Notes: a model not told the origin generated them from the sequence alone. Counted from the stretch's first letter, positions 37,313-46,787 are shown. The stretch: 64,000 bases of DNA from DATFDN01 sp963830565 (GCA_963830565.1 CAWHMO010000012.1:1-64000), one strand, 5' to 3'. Numbers and translations are program-made.

Positions 37313-38555
37313 CTTCGGGCGCATCGCGGTCATCGGGCTGGGCTATATCGGGCTGCCGACAGCCGCCATCTTCGCCGAGAACGGGGTCGACGTCGTGGGG
37401 GTGGACGTGAACCCGCACGTGGTGGCGACCATCAATGCGGGACGTCCGCATTTCGGCGAGCCCAACCTGGACGCGCTGGTGCGGCGCGTAGTGGAAGTCG
37501 GCAAGCTGCGCGCGACCACGACGGTCGAAGCGGCCGGCGCCTTCATCATCGCCGTACCCACGCCGCTGCGCGGCCACGGCCTGAATTCGGCCCCGGACAT
37601 CTCCTTCGCCGAGGACGCCGCGCGCGCGATCGCGCCCGTGCTCGTGCCGGGCAATCTGGTGATTCTGGAATCGACCGCGCCGGTCGGCACCACCGAGCAT
37701 ATCGCGGCGATCATGGCCGAGCTGCGCCCCGAATTGAGCTTCCCCCACCAATCCGGCGAGCTCGCCGACGTGCAGGTAGCGCACTGCCCCGAGCGCGTTC
37801 TGCCCGGCCGCATCCTGGAGGAAGTCGTCAACAACGCCCGGGTGATCGGCGGGATGACCCGCAGATGCGGGCAACGCGCGCTGACATTGTACAAGATCGT
37901 CGTGCGGGGCGAGTGCCGGGTGACCAATGCCCGCACCGCCGAACTGGCGAAGCTGACCGAGAACGCCTACCGCGACGTCAACATTGCCTTCGCCAACGAG
38001 CTTTCGCTGATCTGCGACCGGCTGCGCATCAATGTCTGGGACCTGATCGGGCTGGCGAACCTGCATCCGCGCGTGAACATTCTGAGCCCCGGCCCAGGTG
38101 TCGGCGGGCACTGCATCGCGGTCGATCCGTGGTTCATCGTGGCCACCAACCCCGCGGAGACGACCCTGATCCGCGCCGCCCGCCTGATCAACGATGCCAA
38201 GCCCGGTTTCGTGGTGGCGAAGGTGCGCGAGCGGGCGGCGGCGCTGAAGCGTCCGGTCATCGCCTGCCTCGGCCTGTCCTACAAGAAGGACGTGGACGAT
38301 CTGCGCGAGAGCCCGGCGATCGAGATCGTGCGGCAGCTGGCCGAAGAGAACATTGGCGAGCTGCTGATCGTCGAGCCCCATATCAGTCATCTGCCCCCGG
38401 AATTGACTGACCGCGGATTGCTTCTGCACGACTTCGATCAGGCGCTGAACCGCGCCAATCTTGTCCTCCTGCTGGTGGACCACATGAGCTTTCAGCAAGT
38501 TGACCGCGACCTGCTGAAGGACAAGTTCGTGATCGATACGCGGGGGGTCTGGTAG
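37305..38555 (+). CDS. wecC: UDP-N-acetyl-D-mannosamine dehydrogenase
   Basis: A 416-residue nucleotide-sugar dehydrogenase that oxidises UDP-ManNAc to the uronate with 2 NAD+. It has the N-terminal Rossmann IAVIGLGYIGLPTAAIFAEN, IAVPTPLRG, LESTAPVGTTEHIAAI, the lysine of TAELAKLTENAYRDVNIAFA, the catalytic-Cys loop PGPGVGGHCIAVDPWF and the C-terminal CLGLSYKKDVDDLRESPA. Length and motifs are all intact. Confidence 0.95.
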   Translation: MNSFGRIAVIGLGYIGLPTAAIFAENGVDVVGVDVNPHVVATINAGRPHFGEPNLDALVRRVVEVGKLRATTTVEAAGAFIIAVPTPLRGHGLNSAPDISFAEDAARAIAPVLVPGNLVILESTAPVGTTEHIAAIMAELRPELSFPHQSGELADVQVAHCPERVLPGRILEEVVNNARVIGGMTRRCGQRALTLYKIVVRGECRVTNARTAELAKLTENAYRDVNIAFANELSLICDRLRINVWDLIGLANLHPRVNILSPGPGVGGHCIAVDPWFIVATNPAETTLIRAARLINDAKPGFVVAKVRERAAALKRPVIACLGLSYKKDVDDLRESPAIEIVRQLAEENIGELLIVEPHISHLPPELTDRGLLLHDFDQALNRANLVLLLVDHMSFQQVDRDLLKDKFVIDTRGVW

Positions 38556-38587
38556 CGCAGTCCACAGCCGCTGGGGCGCCGACCACT

Positions 38588-40082
38588 ATGGCCGAGACTG
38601 CAGATCTGAAGCATCAGGTGCTGCGCGGGCTGGCCTGGGCCTCAGCCACTCGCATGACCGGCCAGTTGCTGAATTGGCTGATGACGATCTGCGTGGTCCG
38701 ACTTCTGCGCCCGTCGGATTACGGGCTGATGGCGATCACCATGGCGGTGACCGGCTTTCTGACCGCAATGAGCTATGTCGGCTTTAGCGACGCGCTGGTT
38801 CAAAGCCGCGAACCCACGGATGACGACGCTCGTGAGGCGTTCGGCCTCATTCTCCTAATTAATTTGATCTTCTTTGTAATCATGTTTTCGGCGGCGCCAC
38901 TGCTCGCCGCTTTCTACCACGATCCACGGCTGACACCGCTGCTGCGCATCGCCAGCACGAGCCTGATCTTGCTCGCCTTTGGCTCACTGTCCCGAGCCAC
39001 GCTGCAACGGGAACTGGCATTGAAGCAGATGTCGATGCTGGACATGTTCGCCAACGTGCTCGGCGGCGCGACGACGATACTGCTCGCGTGGAGCGGCTTC
39101 GGCGTCTGGTCGCTACTCAGCGCGTACCTCCTGGTCGAGACGATGCGCGCGATCGGCTTCTGCATCCTCGCGCCGCACCGGCATTGGCCGGTCTGGCCCA
39201 GCCGTAGGCAAGCCGGGCTGCTCCATTCCGGCACGTACCGGACACTAGAGAACGTGCTCTGGTACGTCAGCACGCAGATCGACATCTTCGTCACTGGAAG
39301 GATGCTCGGCAGCGACGCCCTGGGCATCTACTCGCTCGCTCGTTCCCTTGCCTCGCTGCCGATCGACAAGCTCGCCATCGTGGCGAAGCCCATCGGCCTC
39401 CCAGCCTTTGCCCGCTTGCAGGACGACAAAGCTCAGGCCCTTACCTATCTGGCAAAATCGATCCGCGTGCTCGCCTTGATCTCGTTCCCGGTCTTCGCCG
39501 GCCTGTCCGCCATCGCGCCGGACCTTGTGGCGGCGGTGACTGGGACCTCCCTGGGCGGGCGCCGCCGCCCCGCTTGCTATCCTGTCTTTGGGCATGAGCT
39601 TGCGACCCGCCGGGCTGTTCATCGCACCCTTCATGCTCGGGATGGGGCATTTCCGCGCCTCGATGGTTAACACCCTCGCCACCACCGTCCTGTTCGGTGC
39701 GGCATACGGCCTGGGCGCGCATTGGGGCCTCTACGGGGTCTGCATCGGCGCCGCCATCGCCTACCCGTTGCAGTTCCTGTTCATGGTGTACCGGATCGCC
39801 GTGGTGCGGGCGGGGTGCTTTCGTCTGCTGCTACAGCCGCTGCTACGTCCGGCGACGGCCTGCCTGCTCATGTATCTCGCCATACTTGCGGCATCGTGGA
39901 ACCTGCCGGCGGAGCTGTCGCCTCGCGCTAGGCTTGGTCTCCTGATCGGGACCGGAAGCGCCGCCTACTCGCTGGCGGCGTTGCTGCTGTGCCGAGGCAT
40001 TCTCGGCGAGATCGCCGCCATCGTCGGTCTGGACCGACGGTTCATGCCAAGCACGCGGCCGGCCCGAGCGAGCGGGCTGTGA
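38588..40082 (+). pseudogene. Wzx-type polysaccharide flippase, frameshifted
   Basis: A MOP-superfamily lipid-linked oligosaccharide flippase. The first frame (38588 to ~39556) reads LRGLAWASATRMTGQLLNWL with about nine helices up to LSAIAPDLVAAVTGTSLGG. One extra base in GGCGGGCGCC near 39556-39562 then shifts the frame. The remainder continues as AAAPLAILSLGMSLRPAGLF and three or four more helices to 40082. It would export the ManNAc-uronate-containing unit made with wecB/wecC. Its stop overlaps the next gene as GTGA. Confidence 0.83.
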
Positions 40083-41155
40083 TCGCACGCCGCCCACCCC
40101 CGAAGACCGCGCACCTGTTCGGAGCCGAGTACCTGCGGCTGCAAAAACCGCCCGGCCCCCCGCGATTGTACGTCGTCGTGGACGCTGAGGAGGAATTTGA
40201 CTGGTCTGAGCCCTTCTCGCGCTGCGCGATCGGCGTCTCCAACATCGCCGCCCAGGAGTGCGCGCAGGCGGTTCTTGAACGGTACGGCGTGCGGCCGGTT
40301 TATCTGATCGACTACCCCGTCGCGACCCAGCCGGAAGGATACGAGCCGCTGCGCGCGATCCATGGGCGCGGGGCGTGCGAGATCGGGGCGCATCTGCATC
40401 CCTGGACCAATCCGCCGTTCACCGAGACGGTCAACGTCCGCAACTCCTTTCCCGGAAACCTGGAGCCGGAGATTGAGGAAGCGAAGCTCGTCGCCCTCAT
40501 CGAGGCCATTCGCGGCAGCTTCGGCCTGCGCCCGCTCTTCTACAAGGCAGGTCGCTACGGCATCGGGCCGAACACCCTGGCGTTGATCGCGCGGCAAGGC
40601 ATCCAGGTCGATTTCAGCATCATGCCGGGGATCGATCTGCGATCGCAGGGCGGCCCGGATCTGCGCGGCCTGTGCGCGGCGCCGTACGTTGCCTTCGGCC
40701 ATTCGGTCCGATCGGTGCCGATGACGCGCGGCCACACCGGCCCGCTTGCCGCGTTCGGCTCGGCCGTGAACCGCGCCCTCGACGCAGGGCCGGCCAAGGC
40801 GTTGCGGCTGCGCGGCGCGCTGTCGCGGATCGGCGCGTTCCGGAGCGCGGCACTGACGCCGGAGGGCGTGTCGGCAGGCGAGCTTCTGCACCTGGCGAGC
40901 ACAATGGTCCGGCACGGGCACAAGACACTGGTAATGCATTATCACAGCCCCTCGCTGGTGCCCGGCCACACCCCTTACGTTCGCACGCCCGAGGACCTTC
41001 GTGTCCTGCTGGCGCGGATCGATGCCGTGTGCGCCCACGTCCTCGGCCCGCTCGGCGGCCGCGCGGGAGACCCGCGCGACCTGCTGGCGGTCATGCCCGC
41101 TACGGTGCGGTCTCCCGCCCGATCTCCAGGAACTTCTCGCGCCGCCGCGCCCTGA
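40079..41155 (+). CDS. polysaccharide-deacetylase-like protein of the glycan cluster
   Basis: A 358-residue protein starting at GTG 40079. It resembles polysaccharide deacetylase-type (NodB-fold) proteins: RLYVVVDAEEEFDWSEPFSR (metal Asp region), YGVRPVYLIDYPVA, EIGAHLHPWTNPPF (His-x-His metal motif), RPLFYKAGRYGIGPNTL and LVMHYHSPSLVPGHTPYV. It probably edits sugars of the same surface polymer. Its 3' end overlaps the convergent accA gene by 56 nt. Confidence 0.8.
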   Translation: MIARRPPPKTAHLFGAEYLRLQKPPGPPRLYVVVDAEEEFDWSEPFSRCAIGVSNIAAQECAQAVLERYGVRPVYLIDYPVATQPEGYEPLRAIHGRGACEIGAHLHPWTNPPFTETVNVRNSFPGNLEPEIEEAKLVALIEAIRGSFGLRPLFYKAGRYGIGPNTLALIARQGIQVDFSIMPGIDLRSQGGPDLRGLCAAPYVAFGHSVRSVPMTRGHTGPLAAFGSAVNRALDAGPAKALRLRGALSRIGAFRSAALTPEGVSAGELLHLASTMVRHGHKTLVMHYHSPSLVPGHTPYVRTPEDLRVLLARIDAVCAHVLGPLGGRAGDPRDLLAVMPATVRSPARSPGTSRAAAP

Positions 41156-42056
41156 GCATGGCCGCGTCCTGCCCCAGCAGCGGCGTCAGTGCCTCCGCGA
41201 CCGCCTCGCCCACCGCGCGCACCGTTGCCTCGGGGTCGCGATGTGCCCCGCCCAAGGGCTCGGCCACGATCGCGTCGATCAGCCGCAACCGGCGCAGGTC
41301 GTCGGCGGTGAGCTTCAGCGCCTCCGCCGCCGCGGGCGCCTGTGCGGCCTCCCGCCACAGGATCGACGCGCAGCCCTCGGGGGCAATGACCGAGTAGATC
41401 GAGTGCTCCAGCATCAGCGTGCGATCTCCGGAGGCGAGCGCGATGGCCCCGCCCGAGCCGCCCTCGCCGATGATCGTGGCAATGAACGGCACCGGCGCGC
41501 GCAGGCAGGCGTCGATGCTGCGCGCGATCGCCTCGGCTTGGCCGCGCGCCTCGGCCTCGATGCCGGGGAAGGCGCCGGAGGTATCGACGAAGGTCAGGAT
41601 CGGCAGCTTGAATTGCCCGGCCAGCTTCATCAGCCGTTGAGCCTTGCGGTAGCCCTCGGGTCGCGCCATGCCGAAATTGTGCTTGATGCGGCTGTCCGTA
41701 TCAGAGCCCTTTTCGGTGCCGATCACCACCACCGAATTCCCGCGAAACCGCCCAACTCCGCCCAGCACCGCCGCATCGTCGGCGAAGGCACGGTCGCCGG
41801 CCAGCGGCGTGAATTCGGCGATCAGGCCGGCGATATAGGCGCTGGCCTTTGGCCGGTCCGGGTGGCGCGCGACCTGGGTCTTCTGCCAGGGCGTCAGGCG
41901 GGCATAGAGGGCGCGGATCTGGCGATCGGCCTTTTCCGTCAGCCGCCCCACTTCCTCGGCGATGTTGATGCCGTCAGGCTCCGACATCCGCCGCAGCTCG
42001 TCGATCTTGCCCTCCAGCTCGGCGAGAGGCTTCTCGAAGTCCAGGAAATGGCGCAT
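41100..42056 (-). CDS. accA: acetyl-CoA carboxylase carboxyltransferase subunit alpha
   Basis: A 318-residue AccA, which transfers carboxyl from biotin to acetyl-CoA in the first step of fatty-acid synthesis. The N-terminal helix MRHFLDFEKPLAELEGKID, ALYARLTPWQKTQVARHPDR, MARPEGYRKAQRLMKLAGQF, FVDTSGAFPGIEAEARGQAE, IIGEGGSGGAIALASGDR and the APEGCASILWREAAQAPAAA block are all canonical. It is full length and intact. Confidence 0.96.
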   Translation of the reverse strand: MRHFLDFEKPLAELEGKIDELRRMSEPDGINIAEEVGRLTEKADRQIRALYARLTPWQKTQVARHPDRPKASAYIAGLIAEFTPLAGDRAFADDAAVLGGVGRFRGNSVVVIGTEKGSDTDSRIKHNFGMARPEGYRKAQRLMKLAGQFKLPILTFVDTSGAFPGIEAEARGQAEAIARSIDACLRAPVPFIATIIGEGGSGGAIALASGDRTLMLEHSIYSVIAPEGCASILWREAAQAPAAAEALKLTADDLRRLRLIDAIVAEPLGGAHRDPEATVRAVGEAVAEALTPLLGQDAAMLRARRREKFLEIGRETAP

Positions 42057-42100
42057 GGAGGCGGGGCTTTAGCATGAATCCCGCTGCCGGAAAGACCCGT

Positions 42101-42661
42101 TCAGCTGGCGTCCGGGCTGGCGGCAGCGCGGGCGGCCTCCAGCAACTCCGCCGACAGGGCGGGATCGCTGCTGGCCCGCGCCAGGACCACGGCGCCGACC
42201 AGCGTACAGAGCGCGGCGGCGGCCCGTTCGCGCCGGCGGCCTGGGATGCAGCTCGCCAACGCGCTGAGCATGGTGCGGATTGCCGCCGTCACCCCCGGTT
42301 GCGCGGACGGCCGGCGCGCTACCTCCGGACCCAGCGCCGCAAGCAGGCAGCCCCGCCCCGGTGCGGCCACGTGCGCCGGGTCGAGATAGGACTCCACGAT
42401 GCGGGCATAGCCGGTGTCCGGCTGCTCCTGCGCAATGGCGTCCCATTGGGCCGCCGAGCGGGCCAGGGCGCTGGTCGCCGCCTCCGCGACCAGTGCCTCC
42501 TTTGAGGGAAAATGCGTGTAGAAGCCGCCATGCGTCAGGCCGGCCTGGTGCATGACCGCGTCCACGCCGACTGCGTCGATCCCGCGCTCCCGGAACAGCC
42601 GGCCGGCTGTCTCGATGATCCTCGCCCGCGTTTCGGCCCCCCGCTGACGTGCCTGGCGCAT
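42101..42661 (-). CDS. TetR-family repressor
   Basis: A 186-residue TetR regulator. The helix-turn-helix is RARIIETAGRLFRERGIDAV followed by AVMHQAGLTHGGFYTHFPSK, the pattern of the YxeR/TetR_N subgroup. A C-terminal ligand domain with GCLLAALGPEVAR follows. AAGGAGG lies 8 nt before ATG 42661. It diverges from an MFS gene; two identical-type palindromes lie between them. Confidence 0.9.
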   Translation of the reverse strand: MRQARQRGAETRARIIETAGRLFRERGIDAVGVDAVMHQAGLTHGGFYTHFPSKEALVAEAATSALARSAAQWDAIAQEQPDTGYARIVESYLDPAHVAAPGRGCLLAALGPEVARRPSAQPGVTAAIRTMLSALASCIPGRRRERAAAALCTLVGAVVLARASSDPALSAELLEAARAAASPDAS

Positions 42662-42678
42662 CCGGTTCGCCTCCTTCT

Positions 42679-42694
42679 CATGACGATCGTCATG
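42679..42694. promoter_or_regulatory. TetR operator 1
   Basis: A perfect 16-bp palindrome CATGACGATCGTCATG, 17 bp upstream of the TetR gene start. The same CATGACG half-sites occur in operator 2, whose centre is 33 bp away (three helical turns), so two dimers could bind on one face. Confidence 0.75.
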
Positions 42695-42701
42695 TTTTTG
42701 C

Positions 42702-42707
42702 TTGACC
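42702..42707 (+). promoter_or_regulatory. probable -35 box of the MFS gene promoter
   Basis: TTGACC matches the -35 consensus at 5 of 6 bases. A weak -10 (CATGAT) lies 16 bp downstream, inside operator 2, so a bound repressor would block RNA polymerase. Confidence 0.5.
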
Positions 42708-42711
42708 TCTC

Positions 42712-42727
42712 CATGACGCGCGTCATG
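42712..42727. promoter_or_regulatory. TetR operator 2
   Basis: A perfect 16-bp palindrome CATGACGCGCGTCATG, differing from operator 1 only in the central 4 bases. It lies 27 bp upstream of the MFS start and between the presumed -35 and -10 boxes. Confidence 0.75.
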
Positions 42728-42754
42728 ATAGCGCATTCTCCGCAGGAGCGCACC

Positions 42755-44032
42755 ATGTTTGCGACGCGCCTTGCCCGGCTTTTGGATGGCCGGGTCCACT
42801 ATGCCTGGATCGTGGCAGCGACGAGCTTTGCCGTGATCCTCTGCTCGGTCGGGGTACGTGCCGCGCCGGGCGTGCTGATCGTGCCCTTGGAGCGCGCGTT
42901 CGGGTGGGATGCGGCGACGATCTCCGGGGCGATCTCGCTCAACATCGCCCTGTTCGGGCTCGGCGGGCCGCTGGCCGCGGCGCTGATGCGTACCATCGGG
43001 CTGCGCGCGACCGTGCTCGGCTCGATGGCGCTGCTGGCGTTGGGTGCCGGGCTCTCGGCGTTCATCACCCAGATCTGGCAGCTCTATCTCACCTGGGGCG
43101 TTCTGGTCGGGCTCGGGTCCAGCCTGGGGATGCTGGCGATGGCGGCGACGGTGGCGAATCGCTGGTTCGTCACAAGGCGCGGCCTGATCGTCGGGATGCT
43201 CACGGCCGGCAACGCCAGCGGCCAGCTCATCTTCCTGCCTCTGCTCGCCCATATCAGCGACGCGGTGGGCTGGCGTGGCGTTCCGATGACGTCGGCCTGC
43301 GCCATGCTGGCCCTGCTGCCGGTCGCCTGGCTGCTGCTGGCCGAGAGCCCCGCATCGGTGGGCGTGGCGCCGTTGGGGGCGCGCGTCCCGCCGCCCGAGC
43401 CGCCATCTTCCGGCAACCCGTTCGCCATCGCCTTCGCCGGGCTGCGGCGCGGCCTGGGTTCGCTCGATTTCTGGCTGCTCGCCGGCAGCTTCGCAATCTG
43501 CGGCTTCTCGACCTATGGCTTGGTCATCACCCACCTGATCCCGTACTGCGCCGACCAGGGCATTCCGGCGGTGACGGCGGCGGGCTTCCTCGCCGCGATC
43601 GGCGTGTTCGACTTCTTCGGCACGCTGGGTTCGGGCTGGCTGACCGATCGCTACGATGCGCGTGTCCTGCTCTTCTGGTACTACAGCTTGCGCGGCCTTT
43701 CCCTGCTGTGGCTGCCGTTCAGCGGCTTCGACATGGTGAGCCTGTCGGTGTTCGCGGTCTTCTTCGGCCTCGACTTCGTCTCGACGATCCCGCCCACCGT
43801 CGCGCTGACCACCCGCGTATTCGGCAAGCAGGATGCGCCGGTGATCGTGTCCTGGATCGCGGCGGCGCACCAGCTTGGCGGCGCGCTTGCCGCGCTTGGC
43901 GCCGGGGAGGTGCGAAGCATCACCGGCAGCTACGTGCTCGCCTTCGCCGGCAGCGGGGCTCTCTGCTTCATCGCCTCGCTCCTGGTGCTCCGCATCGGCC
44001 GCCACGCGCCCGAGGTAATCGTGCCGGCTTAA
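42755..44032 (+). CDS. MFS transporter controlled by the adjacent TetR repressor
   Basis: A 425-residue MFS permease of the oxalate/formate-like (monocarboxylate porter) type. It begins RLLDGRVHYAWIVAATSFAV, contains FGWDAATISGAISLNIALFG, WFVTRRGLIVGMLTAGNASG and GSGWLTDRYDARVLLFWYYS, and has 12 hydrophobic segments. AGGAG precedes the ATG by 8 nt. The divergent TetR gene and the operator pair predict induction by a ligand, likely the transported compound. Confidence 0.88.
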   Translation: MFATRLARLLDGRVHYAWIVAATSFAVILCSVGVRAAPGVLIVPLERAFGWDAATISGAISLNIALFGLGGPLAAALMRTIGLRATVLGSMALLALGAGLSAFITQIWQLYLTWGVLVGLGSSLGMLAMAATVANRWFVTRRGLIVGMLTAGNASGQLIFLPLLAHISDAVGWRGVPMTSACAMLALLPVAWLLLAESPASVGVAPLGARVPPPEPPSSGNPFAIAFAGLRRGLGSLDFWLLAGSFAICGFSTYGLVITHLIPYCADQGIPAVTAAGFLAAIGVFDFFGTLGSGWLTDRYDARVLLFWYYSLRGLSLLWLPFSGFDMVSLSVFAVFFGLDFVSTIPPTVALTTRVFGKQDAPVIVSWIAAAHQLGGALAALGAGEVRSITGSYVLAFAGSGALCFIASLLVLRIGRHAPEVIVPA

Positions 44033-44033
44033 C

Positions 44034-44888
44034 CTAACGGCGGTGCGCGGAAATGAAGCGCTCGATCTCGGCGACGGCCGGGGCATTGCGGCGGAACAAT
44101 GGAGCAAAGGCGAGCAGGATGCCGATATGCCCAACCTCCGGGTAGATATGCATTCCAACTTGGCCGCCATGCGCCGCGACGCGGGCGGCCAGGTTGCGCG
44201 TGTTGTTGGGCCGGACCGTCTCGTCGGCGCCGCCGGCCAGCAGCAGCAGCGGTGGGTTGGCGCCATCGGCGTAGGTCATCGGCTGGGTGGAAACCTCCTC
44301 GGCGCCGGCGAAAACGGGAGCGATGTCGGGGAAGCGGCTGGGGTGGAAATCGTATGGCCCGGCGATTCCGACCGCGCCTCCGAGCCGCGCGCGGGCCATG
44401 CCGGCGTCGTCGAGATAGATCGGGTTCAGCGCCAGCATCAGCGCGATGTAAGCGCCGGCGGAGTGGCCGATCAGGAACGGGTGCGACGCCGCGCCATATC
44501 GAGCGGCATTCTCCCCGGCCCAGGCCACGGCGGCGGCGGCGTCGCGCAGGAAGCCGGGAAAGGTGGTCCGCGGATAAAGCCGATAATCGGGGACGACGAC
44601 CACCATGCCCCGCCGCGCCAGCGTGGTGGCGACGAAGCGGTACTCGCCCTTCGACCCGGATTTCCATGACCCGCCGTAGAAGAACACGACGAGCGGGCGA
44701 TCCTGGCCCGGCTCCGGCGGCTGATACACGTCTAGCGTGCGGCGCGGCCCCTCGCCATAGGGCACATCCCGCGTGACCTGCACGCCGCCCGATGGCACCG
44801 TTGCATCCAGCAGCCGCAGCGGGCTGCACGCCGACAACGCTCCCATGACCAGCGTCGTCGCCAGCCGCCGCGCCCGCTGCTTCAGCAT
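44034..44888 (-). CDS. alpha/beta hydrolase lipoprotein (esterase/lipase-like)
   Basis: A 284-residue exported hydrolase. The signal ends in a lipobox, LVMGALSAC (Cys20), so it is a lipoprotein. The esterase fold has the oxyanion region LVVFFYGGSWKSGSKGEYRF, VVVPDYRLYP, the nucleophile elbow FLIGHSAGAYIAL, an Asp in GGADETVRP and the His in YPEVGHIGILLAF. The ATG at 44888 is preferred because the extension upstream would bury the signal peptide. Confidence 0.87.
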   Translation of the reverse strand: MLKQRARRLATTLVMGALSACSPLRLLDATVPSGGVQVTRDVPYGEGPRRTLDVYQPPEPGQDRPLVVFFYGGSWKSGSKGEYRFVATTLARRGMVVVVPDYRLYPRTTFPGFLRDAAAAVAWAGENAARYGAASHPFLIGHSAGAYIALMLALNPIYLDDAGMARARLGGAVGIAGPYDFHPSRFPDIAPVFAGAEEVSTQPMTYADGANPPLLLLAGGADETVRPNNTRNLAARVAAHGGQVGMHIYPEVGHIGILLAFAPLFRRNAPAVAEIERFISAHRR

Positions 44889-44904
44889 GATGGTCGAGGA
44901 TAAC

Positions 44905-45732
44905 TCAGCCCGTCGCGTCCCAGGCCGAGACGAAACCGGGGCTGACGCGCCGGCGGTCCTTGGGGAGTGCCTCGACAGCGGCGCGGTCCTCGTCGTCAAG
45001 CCGCACCTCCAGCGCCCCCAGATTCTCCCGCAGCCCCGCCTCGCGCGAGGATTTCGGGATCACCGCGACATTCGGCTGATCGAGCAGCCAGCGCAGCGCT
45101 ACCTGAGCGGCGGTCGCGCCGTGCTTGCGCGCGATCCGTCCCAGCGTCTCGTCCTTGACGAGCTGGCCCTTGGCCAAGGGCGAGTAGGCGATGATCGGGA
45201 TGCCGCGCCCGCGCAGATAATCCAGCAGCGCTGGCTGGCGTAGCATGGCGTGGTACTCGAACTGTTCCGCTGCGATCGCTGCTCCGAACTCCTCCACGGA
45301 CCGGCGCATCAGGGCGACGTTGAAGTTGGCGACCCCGATCCGCCGCGCCTTGCCCTCGCGCTGCAAGGCGGCCAGCGTCTCCAGCGCCGTTTTCAGGTCC
45401 ATGTCGGGTGAGGGCCAGTGGATCAGGTATAGATCGACATACTCGGTGCGCAGCGCCCGCAGGCTTGCCTCCATCGCGGCGCGCATCCGTGCCGGCTGCA
45501 GATGATCGTTCCAGACCTTTGTGGTCAGGTGGATGTCCGAGCGCGGCACGCCGGAGGCGGCCATGCCCGCGCCCACCGCGTCCTCGTTGCCGTACATCTG
45601 CGCTGTGTCGATGTGGCGATACCCAAGTCTCAGGCCCGTCTGCACTGCCGCCTGACAAACCACGCCCGTCATTCCCCAGGTGCCGAGGCCCAGGCGGGGC
45701 ATGTTCAGCCCGTGCGCCCTGATCGTTTCCAC
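44905..45732 (-). CDS. aldo/keto reductase
   Basis: A 275-residue NADPH-dependent reductase. The tetrad residues are in YRHIDTAQMYGNEDAVGAGM (Asp, Tyr), TKVWNDHL (Lys) and LIHWPSPD (His). The C-terminal cofactor loop is VAVIPKSSREAGLRENLGAL. The start GTG 45732 has GAGGGGGA upstream. It sits between the lipoprotein hydrolase and a WD40 gene on the same strand. The substrate class resembles 2,5-diketo-gluconate or methylglyoxal reductases, not resolved further. Confidence 0.88.
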   Translation of the reverse strand: METIRAHGLNMPRLGLGTWGMTGVVCQAAVQTGLRLGYRHIDTAQMYGNEDAVGAGMAASGVPRSDIHLTTKVWNDHLQPARMRAAMEASLRALRTEYVDLYLIHWPSPDMDLKTALETLAALQREGKARRIGVANFNVALMRRSVEEFGAAIAAEQFEYHAMLRQPALLDYLRGRGIPIIAYSPLAKGQLVKDETLGRIARKHGATAAQVALRWLLDQPNVAVIPKSSREAGLRENLGALEVRLDDEDRAAVEALPKDRRRVSPGFVSAWDATG

Positions 45733-45746
45733 CGCTGTCCCCCTCA

Positions 45747-46787
45747 CTATTTCTGGGCCCGAAAATCCACGATAGCCGCCAGCCCCGCCTCCGTGCCGAA
45801 CGCGACGAATGCACCGTCCGGGCTCCAGGCGAGGGTAGAGACCGGCGCGCCGCCCGGCCGGGCTACCGGGATCACGCGCGACGATCCCACGTCGGCGATC
45901 ACCACCAGGCCATCGGCGAAGCCACCCGCCACGATGTCCTGCTGCGGGTGGAAGGCGACCTGGGTGCAGGTGATGCCGTCGCCGCCCGCCAGCTCGGTCG
46001 GAGCCTTGCCCATCGGGCCGCCGCCGAAGAACGCCCACAGCACCATCGCGTCGGACCCGCTGGTCGCCAGCCACTTGCCGCCCCGGCTGAAGGACATGGA
46101 TTGCGTCTTCCCCGGATAGCCGCTCATGCGCATGTGCTTGCCATCCGGCAGCGCCCAGCCGTGCAACGCATTCTCCTGCATCGCCGTCACCACCGCCGCG
46201 CCCTCCGGGTGGAGGGCAAGGCCGATATGGCTGCCCTTCCACTCCAGCCGGCGTGGGCTGTCACTGGCGACAAACCAGAGCGTCGCGCCGTTGTAGTGCG
46301 ACGCGGCCACCCGCTTGCCTTTGCTGTCGAAAGCGAGCCCCGTCACCGTGGATGGGTGCTCCAGCTCGCGCAGCTTCCTGCCGTCCCCATCGAACAGATG
46401 GACCAGCTTGCCCGCCCCGCAGGCGATCAGGCCCTTGCCGCGCTCGGCGGGGTGACTCGCCACCTGCTCCACCCATTTCATGCCGAACGAGCCGAGTTCG
46501 CTCACCGCACCGTCGGCGCGGACCCGGCACGCCCGCCCGTCATCGCCGCCGGAGACGAAGCTTCCCGGCACGGCGTCGGCGGCGAGCGCGAGCGCCGCGC
46601 CGTCATGCACCGCTGCCTCGCGCCAGGTCTGCGGGTCCGCCGGATCGACCAGTCGCAGCGTGCCATCCCCCAGCGCGAACGCGGCAATGCGTCCCGCGCG
46701 GTCGAAGCGCGCGGCTACGACGAAGGCGCCCAGCTCGCGGCGCATCCCGCGCTCCTCGACCAGGAAGCGGGGCGGGGTCTCGCCCAT
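45747..46787 (-). CDS. WD40-repeat protein
   Basis: A 346-residue beta-propeller protein with about seven WD-like blades (for example VTGLAFDSKGKRVAASHYNG, KTQSMSFSRGGKWLATSG, TLAWSPDGAFVAFGTEAG). No enzymatic motif or signal peptide is visible, so it is probably a cytosolic scaffold. It follows the CobW GTPase: in the unshifted cobW frame its stop would be only 5 nt from this ATG. The pairing with CobW recurs in alphaproteobacteria and suggests a role in metal handling. Confidence 0.85.
   Translation of the reverse strand: MGETPPRFLVEERGMRRELGAFVVAARFDRAGRIAAFALGDGTLRLVDPADPQTWREAAVHDGAALALAADAVPGSFVSGGDDGRACRVRADGAVSELGSFGMKWVEQVASHPAERGKGLIACGAGKLVHLFDGDGRKLRELEHPSTVTGLAFDSKGKRVAASHYNGATLWFVASDSPRRLEWKGSHIGLALHPEGAAVVTAMQENALHGWALPDGKHMRMSGYPGKTQSMSFSRGGKWLATSGSDAMVLWAFFGGGPMGKAPTELAGGDGITCTQVAFHPQQDIVAGGFADGLVVIADVGSSRVIPVARPGGAPVSTLAWSPDGAFVAFGTEAGLAAIVDFRAQK

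Noticed and set aside
42101..44266. A 721-codon minus-strand frame ending in the TetR gene.
   Set aside because: The N-terminal 535 residues are an antisense shadow of the MFS gene; TetR starts at 42661 with its own Shine-Dalgarno.
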